Shown: positions 33,599 through 43,757 of the stretch, piece by piece
Layout: each line of letters starts with the position of its first letter
How positions within the stretch are numbered: position 1 is the stretch's first letter
DNA from: Callorhinus ursinus
Lineage: Eukaryota > Chordata > Mammalia > Carnivora > Otariidae
Reading direction: 5' to 3'
Length of the DNA: 64,000 bases
Assembly (NCBI RefSeq): GCF_003265705.1
Contig: NW_020312968.1
Location: 6,750,812-6,814,811 of the forward strand
Notes under the pieces: generated by a model
The model's input: only the letters and a program-made list of their open reading frames with translations
The model's database searches: none
Told to the model about the DNA's origin: nothing
Made by a program: the position numbers and the translations under genes

Positions 33599-33746
33599 AT
33601 TTTTCTTTTTTTTTTAAGCATTTATTTATTTGAGAGAGAGAGTCAGAGAGAAGGCATGAGGTGGGGGGGGCAGACGCGAAGTGGGAGAGCTAGGTTCTTG
33701 TCTCACAGACGGCAGATGCCCAACCAATTGAGCCATCCAGGCACCC
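33599..33746 (-). mobile_element. Carnivore SINE, minus strand, internally deleted
   Basis: T-tail to GAGCCATCCAGGCACCCC in only about 148 bp; the GATCCCAGGACCC core is missing. Target-site duplication CTGAGGCTCCTACTTT (33583-33598) and CTGAGGCTCCTCCTTT (33747-33762). Confidence 0.93.
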
Positions 33747-33837
33747 CTGAGGCTCCTCCTTTCTTGGAAACTTCTGTGATGCTCTTTAGCAATGACCAAT
33801 GGAAGCTGCAGTTCTTCATCCTTGCAGGGCTCTGTAA

Positions 33838-33925
33838 GGACTAATTCAGGTAAAATAAATAAAGCAACTGGTTGGCGTACAATACACACATTGGAAATAA
33901 CCAATAAATGATAGTTATTATTGCT
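33838..33925 (+). mobile_element. MIR 3' fragment
   Basis: GGACTAATTCAGGTAAAATA … AACCAATAAATGATAGTTAT fits the MIR 3' half (GGATTAAATGAG … CTCAATAAATG.TAG.TAT). Confidence 0.55.
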
Positions 33926-34026
33926 TTGGATTTTGGAGGCTTTATTAATTTCCTGGGGCTGCCATAACAAGTATCCCTAATTTGGGATAAACAAATCCCT
34001 AAATTGGCTTAAAATAACAGATATTT

Positions 34027-34233
34027 GGGGTGCCTGGGTGGCTCAGATGGTTAAGTATCTGCCTTCAGCTCAGGTCATGATCTCTGGGTCCTGGGATCCA
34101 GCCAAGCCTTGGGCTCCCTGCTCAGCGGGGAACCTCCCCCCCCTCCCACCCACCCCCTGCTAGCGCTCACTTGAGCACTCTCTCTCTCTCTCTCCCTGTC
34201 TCTCTCAAATGAATAAATAAAATCTTTAAAAAG
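34027..34233 (+). mobile_element. Carnivore SINE inside the MLT1-like LTR
   Basis: GGGGTGCCTGGGTGGCTCAG head through AATGAATAAATAAAATCTTT tail. The flanks (AATAACAGATATTT / AATAACATTTATC) suggest a short, decayed duplication. Confidence 0.93.
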
Positions 34234-34305
34234 TAATAACATTTATCACCTCACAGTGCTGGAGGCTAAAAGTCCAGTATCAAGGTGTTGGCAGGATCCT
34301 GCTTC

Positions 34306-34777
34306 TGAGTAAGGGACAGGTGGGGCTAGGTAGGGAGAGATAGATAGGGGGCTATGTGATCAGGCTCACAGAAATCCCAAAAATGTGAAGGTGTGGGGAA
34401 ACCAGAGATAAAGGGACAAATCGGAGCACCCTACCCTAGGCGTGTGGGGTGGAGGACCACCCTGCCCTAGCCAGTGTGGGGTGGGTGTCTTTATGACATC
34501 ACCCGTAGCCAACAAAGAATAATCAGACCCTGAAAAGGAAGTAAGCCACTGAAGGTGTTATCCAATAGAGATGTTAAAAGGATTTAAGTTCCCTGGTTAG
34601 CTTTTTATAAAAGACCAACCCTAAAGGCCCTCCTTGGCAACCCTGTCAGGACCCCTCTCACTCTTGAGAGCTTTTTCTGTATCTTCACTTGATAAACTTC
34701 TATCGCTTTACTCACTCTCCTTTGTCTGCAAGATTCATTCTTTGACTCTGAGACAAGAACCTAGCTCTTCTACTTCA
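34306..34777 (+). mobile_element. ERV (probably ERV1-class) solo LTR inside the MLT1-like LTR
   Basis: Starts TGAGTAAGGGACAGGTGGGG and ends TACTTCA. It has a TATA-like TTTTATAAAAG at about 34602, a GATAAACTTC stretch at 34691 that may act as the polyadenylation region, and a 4-bp flank CTTC/CTTT (34302-34305, 34778-34781) with one mismatch. The surrounding LTR resumes exactly after it, which sets the boundaries. No proviral genes. Confidence 0.72.
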
Positions 34778-35129
34778 CTTTCTCTGATGGCTCTAGGGAA
34801 GGATCTTTCCTTGTTTCTTCTAGCTCCTAGTGGTTGCTGACAATCCTTGGTTCCTTGGCTTCTAGATGAACCATTCCAGCCACATGATTGCCTTCTAGGT
34901 GTCTTCACATAGCCCTCCCTCTGTGCATATTTGTCTCTGTGTACAAATGTCCCTTTTTTATAAGGACTCCAGCCATACTGGATTAGGACCAATGACCTTA
35001 TTTTAACTTTATTCCCTCTATAAAAACTATGTGAGAACTTCAACACACCTTTTGGGGAGGACACCATTCAATCAAGAACAGAAGAGAAGGGTAGTGGAAC
35101 ATGTCAACACAAAATGCAACTACAAGAGT

Positions 35130-35685
35130 TGAGGACATGCCACTCCACACGAGGCCACTTTGATAGACTGATTATTTTGAGCTGCCTGCCCCTGAAAAAC
35201 ATCAAATGCAGGAAGAGGTTTTCTTCTGAACTCCCCTCATCTGCCTAAACACAGGTCCTCCGAAAGGAAATCAATTGTCATAAATCCCCTTCCTGAGAGG
35301 TTTATTAACCAGGGAAGAAGGACTCTTGTCACAGGACCGGAGACTAGAAGTTGACGTAACATCCAGACAAGCTTTGTCACAAACTGCCACACACCCCCAT
35401 CTATCCTTCCGAAGGACCTATTCATCTTTTCTAAAATCCTTTACTCTCTTCCAAAGAAGCCTTATCCTGTCTCCCTTTTCCCTATTAAGATGCTATTTAA
35501 GCTTGAATTCTAAGCCACCTCGGAGCGTTTCTCATTTTTCCGGGGTCTCTCCCACGTAAACATGAGTTATACATGTTAATAAACTTCTGTTGGCTTTCCT
35601 CTTGCCTTCTGTCTTTTATTACAGAGGTCTTAGCTAGAACTCACAGGGTAGAGGGGAAATTACTTTTTTCTCCCCTGCAAAGGCA
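35130..35685 (+). mobile_element. ERV solo LTR, subfamily unresolved
   Basis: Starts TGAGGACATGCCACTCCACA and ends near GGCA. Contains a TATA-like TATTTAAG at about 35494, AATAAA at 35578-35583 and TTTATTACAGAGGTCTTAGC downstream. GAGT flanks both ends (35126-35129, 35686-35689), a possible 4-bp duplication. Related at its 3' part to the LTR at 30404-30935. Confidence 0.72.
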
Positions 35686-35689
35686 GAGT

Positions 35690-36500
35690 AACCTGCCCAT
35701 TGTGGTAAAAATATAGAATGGTATTTTGCTTTTCTAATAACTGACACAATTTTGTTTCATTGGTCTCCCTTTTCTTATTGGGGAGCGGGATTCCCTAACT
35801 ATATTTCATTCTAGTATTAGAATTCTTCATTCCCCTTTGGTTGTTAAACCAGTCCAACACGTTACCGCCTCGGGCTCTGTGTGTCCCCCATGTGCCTCTG
35901 CTTGGGCTGGGGAGAAGGTGGTAAACCAGCTCTCCTGGGGAGAGAAAATCAAAAGGCCCCAGTCTGTAGCATTTGCTGGGGTCCACTGTGTACTGAATGT
36001 TATCTTGAATACTCCCACTATGGCTGACTCAAGCTACCCATGAACGACGGGCAAAATTCCTGAACATTTAAACTTCATCTCATGAACAGATATGAATAGT
36101 TTCCAGTATTCACTGAAGCATGGTCTCCTTTCTCACGACTGCTTTCTCCCTTTCTCCTCTCCCCATTCTCCAACCTGTGACTGCCCCCCGAAACTTCAGA
36201 CAATAGGTGGGAGGGGGCAACACTGACATTTGAGAAGTTACAAGCTACTGACAGCAATTCTGACATCCCTTTTGGAAGCGATGGCTTCTCCACCACCAGC
36301 ATGGCTGGGCCATCAGTCCCCTTGCATGGCAGGTGTCCACACAGGTGGGTCATCAGTCCCCTTGCATGACAGGTGGATGTGCATGTGCTGGATCATTGGA
36401 GAAATCTGAGGGGCCTTTTACTGCACTGTCTCTGATTTGGAAAATCCAGCTTTAACTTGGCCCCCTTACACCCATTCCCCCAGATCTTTCCTTGGGAAAT
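35690..36500. other. Unique sequence, no gene seen
   Basis: No recognised repeat except a short tandem duplication near 36307-36375. Overlapping 60-90 codon frames on both strands look like chance. Confidence 0.42.
36307..36375. repeat. Local tandem duplication, period 40 bp
   Basis: CATCAGTCCCCTTGCATGGC plus flanks at 36307-36335 recurs at 36347-36375 with two mismatches over 29 nt. Confidence 0.92.
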
Positions 36501-36515
36501 TCAATTTACAGACTT

Positions 36516-36717
36516 TCTTTTTTTTAAGATTTATTTACTTATTTTAGAGAGAGAGAGAAAGACAGGGAGAGAGAACACAAGTGGGGGAAGGGCAGAAGGA
36601 GAGGGGGACAAGCAGACTCCCCACTGAGCAGGGAGCCTGATGTGGGACTCGATCCCAGGACCCCAAGATCATGACCTGAGCCAAACGCTCAACCGACTGA
36701 GCCATCCAGGCGCCCCT
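36516..36717 (-). mobile_element. Carnivore SINE, minus strand
   Basis: Target-site duplication AATTTACAGACTT (36503-36515) and AATCTACAGACTT (36718-36730). Body GATCCCAGGACCCCAAGATC to GAGCCATCCAGGCGCCCC. Confidence 0.96.
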
Positions 36718-36730
36718 AATCTACAGACTT

Positions 36731-38378
36731 CCTAATACTGCGATCCACATACCCACTGGTCAGCTTTTTTGGAGATATCTGCAAGAAAACTGTCACCCTA
36801 TCTACCTTCTTTGGCACTCACCTGATGGAGGAAAATCCTATTATCTTTGCATATAAAATGGGAAACACAGGTGTCCTCTGGTATTCCTTCTCCTACTTAG
36901 GCCATGCCTCTCCTGCCCCTTTCTCCTTGCCAAAATAGTGTCCCTCACTCTGCTGGTCCATTATAAGCAACTTTATACAGGAGATTTTTGTCAGCACCTA
37001 AGCAAGCAGAGAGGAGGAAACATGGCTCTGGAATCCTCAAGTGCACAGGACAAGGAGAGGAACAAGTCCAAGTCCCTCTCTACCATGCAAAGAAAGTAGG
37101 GAGGAATAGTTTCTACATTATGAATTCTGCTCTCCCCCAAAAGACCCATCTTCCTCTCTCCCAGAACCCTTCAGTGTGGTTCATTGATGAAGACTGTGAA
37201 ACTCATTTGGCCTTCGAGACAATAGGAAGGCCAGGATTCATCTCATGGCCTAAAACCAGGCCCTTGGCTTTGGAGAGTTCATTAAGGCTATTATCAGAGC
37301 TCTGTGTCCACCGTATTTGCTACACTTCTCAGCAACCTTTGGGAGGTAGACGAAGATGTTAGTAATAATAGATAACAGAGAACAATCAACACCTCACAAT
37401 GCTCCATTACATTATCCTTCTAGTATCAAAGGGGGAAAAAAAAAGAAACAAACTTGTTTTTCATCAAAACTGACCACAATCGAATCTGTCTTCCAAGTTG
37501 GAAGAACAGAGAGAGGAAATAATTTATGTCCCTGGGAAAATAAATCTCTCTGTGGTCCCCTTTCAATTGCAGAAGCTGATGGACGAGGAGACAGAGATGG
37601 GGACAAATGGTCAGTCACCTGGGTTTGGAAAAAATGACGATCCCCAGAGCAGAGACCGAAGATAGGAGTCTACTTCCATTTCTGAGGGGGAGTCTATAGA
37701 TGTCAAAGAGTGCACAAAGAGATAATAAGAAAGCAACACAGCTGAGGCTGAGGATTATTTTGTTTTGTTCTGTTTCCATTTGCCATTTCAGATGTTTGCT
37801 CTGCCAGGATATAAAGCCCATCTGTGCTCTCCAACCTGTTACCCATAAATGCCCCATGAGTGTTTTTCTCATGTCATTCCAAGAAAGGGGGATGAGCATG
37901 GCATTTGGTTCAGCATGGGGTAGAGAAAAGGGACCTTGCACGGGAAATGGGAGGCTGGGAACACGGAGTGGGTTCGCAACGCAGCCTGAAGGAGGAGCTA
38001 GCTCTGCACTGACATTCATCCCTGGGAAAGCGCAGAAATCCCAGAGAAGACAGAAAACAGAGGGTCTGTACTGACATCCAGGTTTCACTATCTGTACTGT
38101 TGTGATCATCATTAATGCCCATTAAGGGAGCCAAACAGAACCCACCCAGCACGGATCCCAGTAACATCAAAGGCTTCTCTATCTGGATATCATCACCAGC
38201 GTGCTTTCTCTCTGCCCCTAATAAGTACTCACTTGTCTTTATCCTCAGTGCCTCGTGGGGAAAGCTTGGAAAAGGTGGCTGTTTATGCAGTTGCTGCACA
38301 AGGCGAGTACCCGTCTTCAGTCTTAATCTGCTGGAGGGTGACCAGCAGATGTCCTCAAGGTGGCCCTTCCCTTTCCAG
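36731..38378. other. Repeat-poor unique sequence
   Basis: Start of a stretch of about 3.1 kb (to 39830) in which I recognise no SINE, LINE or LTR. Open frames of 124-199 codons overlap on both strands at 36988-38509, without recognisable domains. Confidence 0.45.
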
Positions 38379-38452
38379 AAACTGAAATGTGTCACAGAGC
38401 ACGGGGACGCCACAGAGTGGAGTCCATCTGAGCCGATGTACACCACTGTGAG
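38379..38452 (+). other. Weak candidate exon (part 1)
   Basis: Acceptor CCCTTCCCTTTCCAG ends at 38378 and a donor (AG|GTAGGC) follows at 38453. The 74 nt between encode KLKCVTEHGD… in the one frame considered. Splicing to 38547 would remove an in-frame stop at 38454-38456 and keep the frame open. No family recognised. Confidence 0.13.
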
Positions 38453-38546
38453 GTAGGCGGGCCCTGTGCCCCGCTGACCCCCTTGGCAAGGACACCTTGC
38501 CTGCCCCACGTGAAGGGCACCATGTCATCCTTTCTTCTCTGTGCAG

Positions 38547-38640
38547 GAAGAAAATTCAGTGGCCAGAACTCTGGCCCATCAGAGCCTTTCTCCAAAGAGG
38601 CAGCATGCGAAAGTCTTTCCTAATAGACTTGTCTGATTAA
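38547..38640 (+). other. Weak candidate exon (part 2) to a stop codon
   Basis: Acceptor CCTTTCTTCTCTGTGCAG ends at 38546. Joined to 38452, the frame reads …VRKKIQWPEL… and stops at TAA (38638-38640). The implied intron is 94 nt, short but within the mammalian range. Evidence is splice-signal texture only. Confidence 0.12.
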
Positions 38641-39830
38641 GAATCCCACATCTTGTCATCTGAGAAGGCTCCCACATGGCAGTTTGGTGATCCTGTCGCC
38701 AAGGCTCTGTAACAGGAGCAGCTAAGCCGACTGTGTTGCAGTTTGTGAAATTCGAGACCACAAATATTTACCAGGGTGGCTGGTGGCCGGTGCGTCTTCC
38801 GCACTCACAAAAATGAAGTAGGAACATGATCTTTTCATGCTGTCTCCCACACAGCTGTCTCACACACTGCTTTCCAGAGACTCTAGTGGTTTTTCCTTTT
38901 TTCTTTTTTTCCCCCGAATATTTCAACTGTCATTTTCTCTAGTTAGTAACGTATTTTCTTCAAGGTGGAAGGAAAGCCCTTAACGTCTGAATTCCACAAA
39001 TGAGACCTACTAACATACAACTCTCAGCTACTTGAAGCTGCCCCAAAACAACTTTGTTAAATGCGTATTATCCCGAGTTTCCCTGAGGAGACAGTGTAAA
39101 CAATTTCTTATGAGGTGGACTTTGGTGTAGATTTCTGCTCCGTGCTTCTGACTAACTTTCTTCCTAGAAAATCTCTGCTGTTTGTCAGAAGTTGTGATAC
39201 TCGGTACTTTCAATAAAGCAGTCATTTCTTATTAGGACCGGTCACTGTGTGAACTGGACAAGTAACCCGGCTTCTGTGGCTCAGTTTTCTCTTTCACAAA
39301 ATTAGATTGTTGTATGATCTGCTATGGAGCCAGCTCCACCATGAATCACCACGGCATACAAATGAGGATAATTGAGCACGCCACACCTCCAACACCAGTC
39401 CTCGGTATAATTGGCACATCATGAAGGCAAAGTGATGGGAAAATGAAGGGAAAGAACGATATGAGAAAGAGGGGAGGAAGGGAAGGTAATAGGATTCGTC
39501 AGACATGAGGAAGCACTGGGCTCCCATTGCATTTGTCATTCCTATTTTCCTCTAGTGAGGAAATTGCTCCCAAAATAGGTACCCCCAATTTTGGGCGGTA
39601 TACTGATAGGCTGAGGATACGTGAACAGTCTTTATACTTATTAGCAATAGGTTTCTTTTGCCCACCTTTTCTAACCCCAATATCTCATATAGAAAATGTA
39701 CTCAGTAACAGCCCTGATAAATATTTGTAGAGCAAATATTTAAAGCTAATGTGGAAACCATTTGATAAAAGGTTGATAAGGAAATGGAGATCAGGTGATG
39801 AATACTTGAATTCAAGAATCAGTATCATTA
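38641..39830. other. Repeat-poor unique sequence
   Basis: No recognised repeat or gene. An AATAAA lies near 39212 on the plus strand without supporting context. Confidence 0.45.
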
Positions 39831-39834
39831 AAGT

Positions 39835-40495
39835 GGAACATCAGATATGATGTTGCTCATGGAGTGATGCAATGTGACCTACACAACACCATATTCTTGC
39901 AAAAATCTGGACCTCGACTGGATTAAGGCTTTAGAGCTTACTTCCGGTTGATAAAGCAAATGGCAGCTGGAGGAACAAGTTAAACACCAGCTCTGGGAAA
40001 TAGACAAATCCAGAATGTAGGACATTCTACAGGCTCAACTCACCAGTATTTTCAACAAGTCAATGACAAGGAGAAAAAGAGAGAGAAACACAGAGAAAGA
40101 GAGAAATTGGAGATTACTACTTTGGATCTTGATTGAATCCCAATTCGAACAGATAAATTATACAAAGACAATTGGACTGATTGGAATGTGTACTGTGTGC
40201 TAAATGACTCCAAGGACTTGTCATTTAGTCATGGATAATAGTAGTACCTATAGTTATGTAAGAAAGTCTCCATGTTTTTAGAGATGCATATCAAAATAGA
40301 ATGATGCCATATTCGAGATTTGCTTAAAATACTTAACACACACACATCAAGGGAAGGGGAATCAGTGAATATTGTATGGCAAAATCTTTATAATCACGGG
40401 GTCTTGGTGATAAATATGAGGATGATATATGGATTGGGGTACATTTTGTTGTTCTCCATGCTTTAGGTTTGAAGCAGTTATCATTCTCTTCAAAT
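39835..40495 (+). mobile_element. L1ME-type 3' region
   Basis: GGAGTGATGCAATGTGACCT, GGACCTCGACTGGATTAAGG, 'ACAAAGACAATTGGACTGAT', CTATAGTTATGTAAGAAAGT and TTTTTAGAGATGCATAT follow the old L1ME 3' UTR order. Interrupted or decayed in places. Confidence 0.6.
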
Positions 40496-40682
40496 GTAAA
40501 TACCTTGAAGGATGTTCTGACCAGGAAGGGGCATGGTGAGCTTTTTGGGGGGCTAAAAATGCTCCCTATCTGATGTGGGTGATAGTCACATCGATGTACA
40601 CATAGGCAAAACTCATCAAACTGTACACTTAAGATCTGTGCTTTGTGTTGCATTTGTTGCTGCATTAAAATAAACTAGCTTC
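40496..40682 (+). mobile_element. L1M 3' UTR end
   Basis: AAACTCATCAAACTGTACAC then TTAAGATCTGTGC and GCATTAAAATAAACTAGC matches the L1M terminal pattern (AAACTCATCGAACTGTACAC … CAATAAAGTTG). Confidence 0.65.
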
Positions 40683-41050
40683 CATCCTTAGCAGGCAAAA
40701 TTAAATTAAATAAACACCTACATGAATAATTAAACGCAATGTACATCTACTCCCTTGGTCCTATGAGATGCCTCCACTTCAGAGATTCCTGAGAATTCCA
40801 ACATCCATTGCAAAAAAGCAATGACACTCAGTCACTGGGAATACTACCTCCATGTTTTAGAGACTAGAAAAACTTTTATTACCCAGTTTCTGGGGTGATG
40901 GGACTTGAAAAAGAGGCAATTACAAGCATTGGCCTTGAGTCATAGGCATCTGAGAGCACTTAAAAGAAGAAATGAAGGAAAAATGGATGTGTTTTTAGCC
41001 AAAGGGATAGAGGGGGGCCCGGAAGAGGGCCTAAAGGGAAAGCAACCTTA
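40683..41050. other. Unique sequence
   Basis: No recognised feature. Confidence 0.4.
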
Positions 41051-41064
41051 AGACGAAGCCAACA

Positions 41065-41304
41065 CAGCCTGGGTGGTGCAGTGGGTTGAGCGTCCAACTG
41101 TTGATTTCGGCTCAGGTCATGATCTCAGGTCATGATTTCAAAGGCACATGCAAATACACATCCCACAGTCCCAGGATTGAGCCCTGTGTTAAGCTCTGCA
41201 TTCAGTAGGGAGTCTGCTTCTCTCCCTCTCCCTCTGCCCTTCCCCTGCTCATTATCTCTCTCTTTCTCTCTCTTTCAAATAAATAAATACATCTTTAAAA
41301 AAGA
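41065..41304 (+). mobile_element. Carnivore SINE with an internal foreign insertion
   Basis: Head GCCTGGGTGGTGCAGTGGGT and normal 3' half. In the core, CTCAGGTCATGAT is duplicated (41111-41123 and 41124-41136) and followed by a filler to about 41168 that does not belong to the SINE; normal sequence resumes at TCCCAGGATTGAG. Target-site duplication AGACGAAGCCAACA (41051-41064) and AGATGAAGCCAACA (41305-41318). Confidence 0.94.
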
Positions 41305-41318
41305 AGATGAAGCCAACA

Positions 41319-41710
41319 GTGTAGATAATGAAGTGGAAAAAAATAGACAGCATTGGACCACTGGATCAACCCTCACCTGAAGGCCATTCTAATGCTGGAC
41401 TTGCCAGTTTATAAGAAATAAATTCCCTTATGATTTAATCCTATTCAAATGAAAGTCACTTTCACTGATACAGTGATTCTGTTCTGTACTATGTGACCCC
41501 CAACAATAGTCATATCTGAGTGGAAGAAGAGAGGACACCAGACTCTTGAGCCAACAATACACAGTCTGGGCAGGGGTCTATGAAGTAGCCAGATACAAAA
41601 GCTCTCTCTAATAGGGACATCATATCTGGGGAAGTCACTGACCAGAATCAACCCATTTGGCTTCATGTCCTTTAGTAAGTCTAATGGTGGTGGCAAGAAT
41701 AGTTGAATTA
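41319..41710. other. Unique sequence
   Basis: No recognised feature. Confidence 0.4.
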
Positions 41711-41870
41711 GGGGCACCTGAGTGGCTTAGTCGGTTAAGCGCCCAGTTCTTGATCTCGGCTCAGGTCTTGAGCTCTAGGTCGTGGGATCAAGCTCATGGT
41801 CAGGCTACGCGCTCAGCGGGGAGTCAGCTCGAGAGTCTCTCTCTCCCTACCCCCTCTACTTCCCCATTAT
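41711..41870 (+). mobile_element. Older carnivore SINE, tail lost
   Basis: GGGGCACCTGAGTGGCTTAG head, core TTGAGCTCTAGGTCGTGGGA variant, 'GGGGAGTCAGCTCGAGAGTC' middle. No A-tail and no clear duplication. Confidence 0.88.
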
Positions 41871-42400
41871 AAGAGAAATTAGACACAAAGAAAAATCATA
41901 AGCGCACTCTCAGACCCCCACATGTCACATTGCACTGCCCGAGTTACTACCATAATCAGTTAGTGACACCTTGCCCCTTGCAGAAGAAGGGCCCCAATGG
42001 TGAGCAAGGAAGGGAGAACATACCTGATACCCAAGCCTGACACTGCAGGGCTTACAAGACAGACGGCTAGAGATGAGCAACATCCTCACTGACTGGCTAG
42101 TTTCAAAATGCAAATCAGTCTGAGAAGCCCAGCTATATGCCTGTTCCTGTTTTTCTCTGATTCTGGCTTTGGGTGGAGACTGCTGACTTCCTTATTTCTA
42201 CATGAGTCCTCTCAATAAGACCCTCTCGATTCCGATGCTTCTCTTCTTGAAAAGTCAACACTACTTTCAATAAATATCCCATTGTCTCCAACTAGATCTC
42301 TCAAAGAGAGAGAGTCTGTCTTCCTTCTAATAAAATTTACTCTTATTTTTTAAGTGTAAGAAATGAGTCTTTTCTCCCAGGACAGCATGGTTTAAGCCAC
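41871..42400. other. Unassigned; possible decayed LTR
   Basis: The stretch 42120-42350 (CTCTCAATAAGACCCTC, TCTAATAAAATTTACTC) has the feel of LTR R/U5 sequence, but I cannot match it or place its ends. Confidence 0.25.
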
Positions 42401-42444
42401 GAGGAGCCCGGTCTGCGAGATCATAGTTGTTGCATCGCTTGATT

Positions 42445-42460
42445 CCACCAGATGGCGCAG
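42445..42460 (+). promoter_or_regulatory. Strong CTCF-like motif
   Basis: CCACCAGATGGCGCAG fits the published CTCF core CCASYAGRKGGCRS at every position. It lies in a unique, locally CpG-richer stretch (42390-42560) outside any SINE or LTR I recognise. Occupancy cannot be judged from sequence. Confidence 0.65.
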
Positions 42461-42655
42461 TTGCCGGCTCACACACCCAGAGTCCGGCAAAACTCTCATC
42501 ACGGAATAAACAGCTTCGCAAAACTCACCGCCTCTCCCCCGCTTCCTGAGAAATCGCCACTGCTTAAAACAGCTACGGTCTCCGTGACTGACATGCTGGA
42601 CACTCATCAAGTGTCTCAGAGGGTTTTCCTAAGTGTAAGATATTGAGCCAAGCCC
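42461..42655. other. Unique sequence around the CTCF-like motif
   Basis: Several CpG dinucleotides, no gene or known repeat. Confidence 0.4.
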
Positions 42656-42659
42656 TCGG

Positions 42660-43012
42660 GTAGCAATGGTGTCTGAGACTGTTGGGGGAGAGATGACCGT
42701 TTAGCAAATGATCACACACATAAAGGCCAACTCTGATTTATGCTACAGAAAGAAACAAAGGTGCCTGGTTGTTAATGCCACACAGGACCAAGCTGGGGAG
42801 GCGGGGGGGGGGGGGGGGGGGGGTGGACTCCAAAGGAGGAAAAGGAGCAAAATTATGGAAGGGGGAAGAGAAAGCATTCTCCCAAACAGAAGGAACAGCA
42901 GTTAAGAAGGCATGGAGGCTGGAAAGATTGTGGCACTTTGGAAAGACAGAGAAAAAGAGAAGCCAAAGCTTTCAAACTGAGGATAAGAGCAAAAGAAAGG
43001 AAGAGAATTGAA
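42660..43012 (-). mobile_element. L2 fragment, reverse (probable)
   Basis: AGAAAGCATTCTCCCAAACA then GAAGGAACAGCAGTTAAGAA fits reverse L2 (GAAGAGCATTCCAGGCAGAGGGAACAGCA). Interrupted by a G21 run. Confidence 0.5.
42803..42823. repeat. Poly-G run (G21)
   Basis: Twenty-one consecutive G residues, followed by TGGAC. Could form a G-quadruplex. Length is prone to sequencing error. Confidence 0.9.
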
Positions 43013-43349
43013 TGATCCCGTTAGTAAGTCCTTGGCTTCAAAAAGCATTTATACAATGACCCTCAAATTTATATCTCAAACCCTTCCGTTTGAGCCCCAT
43101 ATATATATGTCCCTACTCAACATATCCACTCAGTTCTTTCAAAGGCACACGCAAATACACATGCAGCACTGAATTCATGGTCTTCTCTGGTCTGATCACC
43201 CCTTCCCTGAATGCCAGCGAACGGGACTTGCCCATACGTTCCATTGCAAAATTCAGCAAACAGAAAAGACTGCCTGAATCCTCCTTTACACCATCTACCA
43301 CCAAATCCTGTTCATTTTAGCTGCCAAATCTGACAGCTTCTCTCCAGAT

Positions 43350-43525
43350 CAGCGATTCTCCAAAGGTGGTCTCCGAACTAGCCACGTTCGCATATCCCGG
43401 GAACTTGTCAGAAATGCAAATTCTCAGGCCCCACCGCAGTGCCACTGAATCCAGGGGCCCAGAAATCTGCATGTTAGCAAGCCCTCTGGGGGGATTGGAA
43501 GTCCAGCACACTTGAAGAACCACTG
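43350..43525 (-). mobile_element. MER5A (hAT-Charlie), reverse, inside L2
   Basis: CAGCGATTCTCCAAAGGTGG, 'CGGGAACTTGTCAGAAATGC', AAATTCTCAGGCCCCACCGC, CCAGAAATCTGCATGTTAGC and CTTGAAGAACCACTG. Near full length. Confidence 0.9.
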
Positions 43526-43629
43526 TCCTAGACCCAGAGGGCCCTGTCTTGGCCGGGAACCTGTTCCATCATTTCTGATCGGGGCTGCTGCAGCACTTCC
43601 CCGCATCGAGGGAAGCCTCCGTTCCAGGT

Positions 43630-43757
43630 GAATCTTAACCCTGGCCAATACTGTAATCTACTGGGATGCTCTAGAAACGGATCACCGCAGAATCTCTGGG
43701 GGTGGGCCAGGTAATCGTTTGAGAGCTTCGCTTTAAAGGCCAAGACTAAGAACCACT
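43630..43757. mobile_element. hAT-Charlie-type fragment (MER58-like?)
   Basis: TTAACCCTGGCCAATACTGT, CAGAATCTCTGGGGGTGGGC and AAGACTAAGAACCACTACT resemble a nonautonomous hAT family ending GAGAACCACTG. Subfamily uncertain. Confidence 0.6.

Larger units (their letters stand above)
33940..35080 (-). mobile_element. MLT1-like LTR broken by a SINE and an ERV LTR
   Basis: Reverse MLT1-type LTR in three pieces: 33940-34026 (TTTATTAATTTCCTGGGGCT, 'GCCATAACAAGTATCC'), 34234-34305 (ATCACCTCACAGTGCTGGAG) and 34778-35080 (TCTGATGGCTCTAGGGAAGG, TCCTTGGTTCCTTGGCTTCT, TTTTTTATAAGGACTCCAGC, 'CATACTGGATTAGGACCAAT', CCTTTTGGGGAGGACACCAT). The pieces are collinear with one element. Confidence 0.82.

Noticed and set aside
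37615..38509. Overlapping 165- and 199-codon minus-strand frames
   Set aside because: They overlap each other and plus-strand frames, with no domain or start context. Kept only the small splice-based candidate on the plus strand.
36731..39830. Processed pseudogene in the repeat-poor block
   Set aside because: No A-tail, no flanking duplication and no recognisable protein.
42120..42350. LTR call
   Set aside because: Polyadenylation-like motifs are present, but no LTR ends or family match, so it is left as an unassigned stretch.
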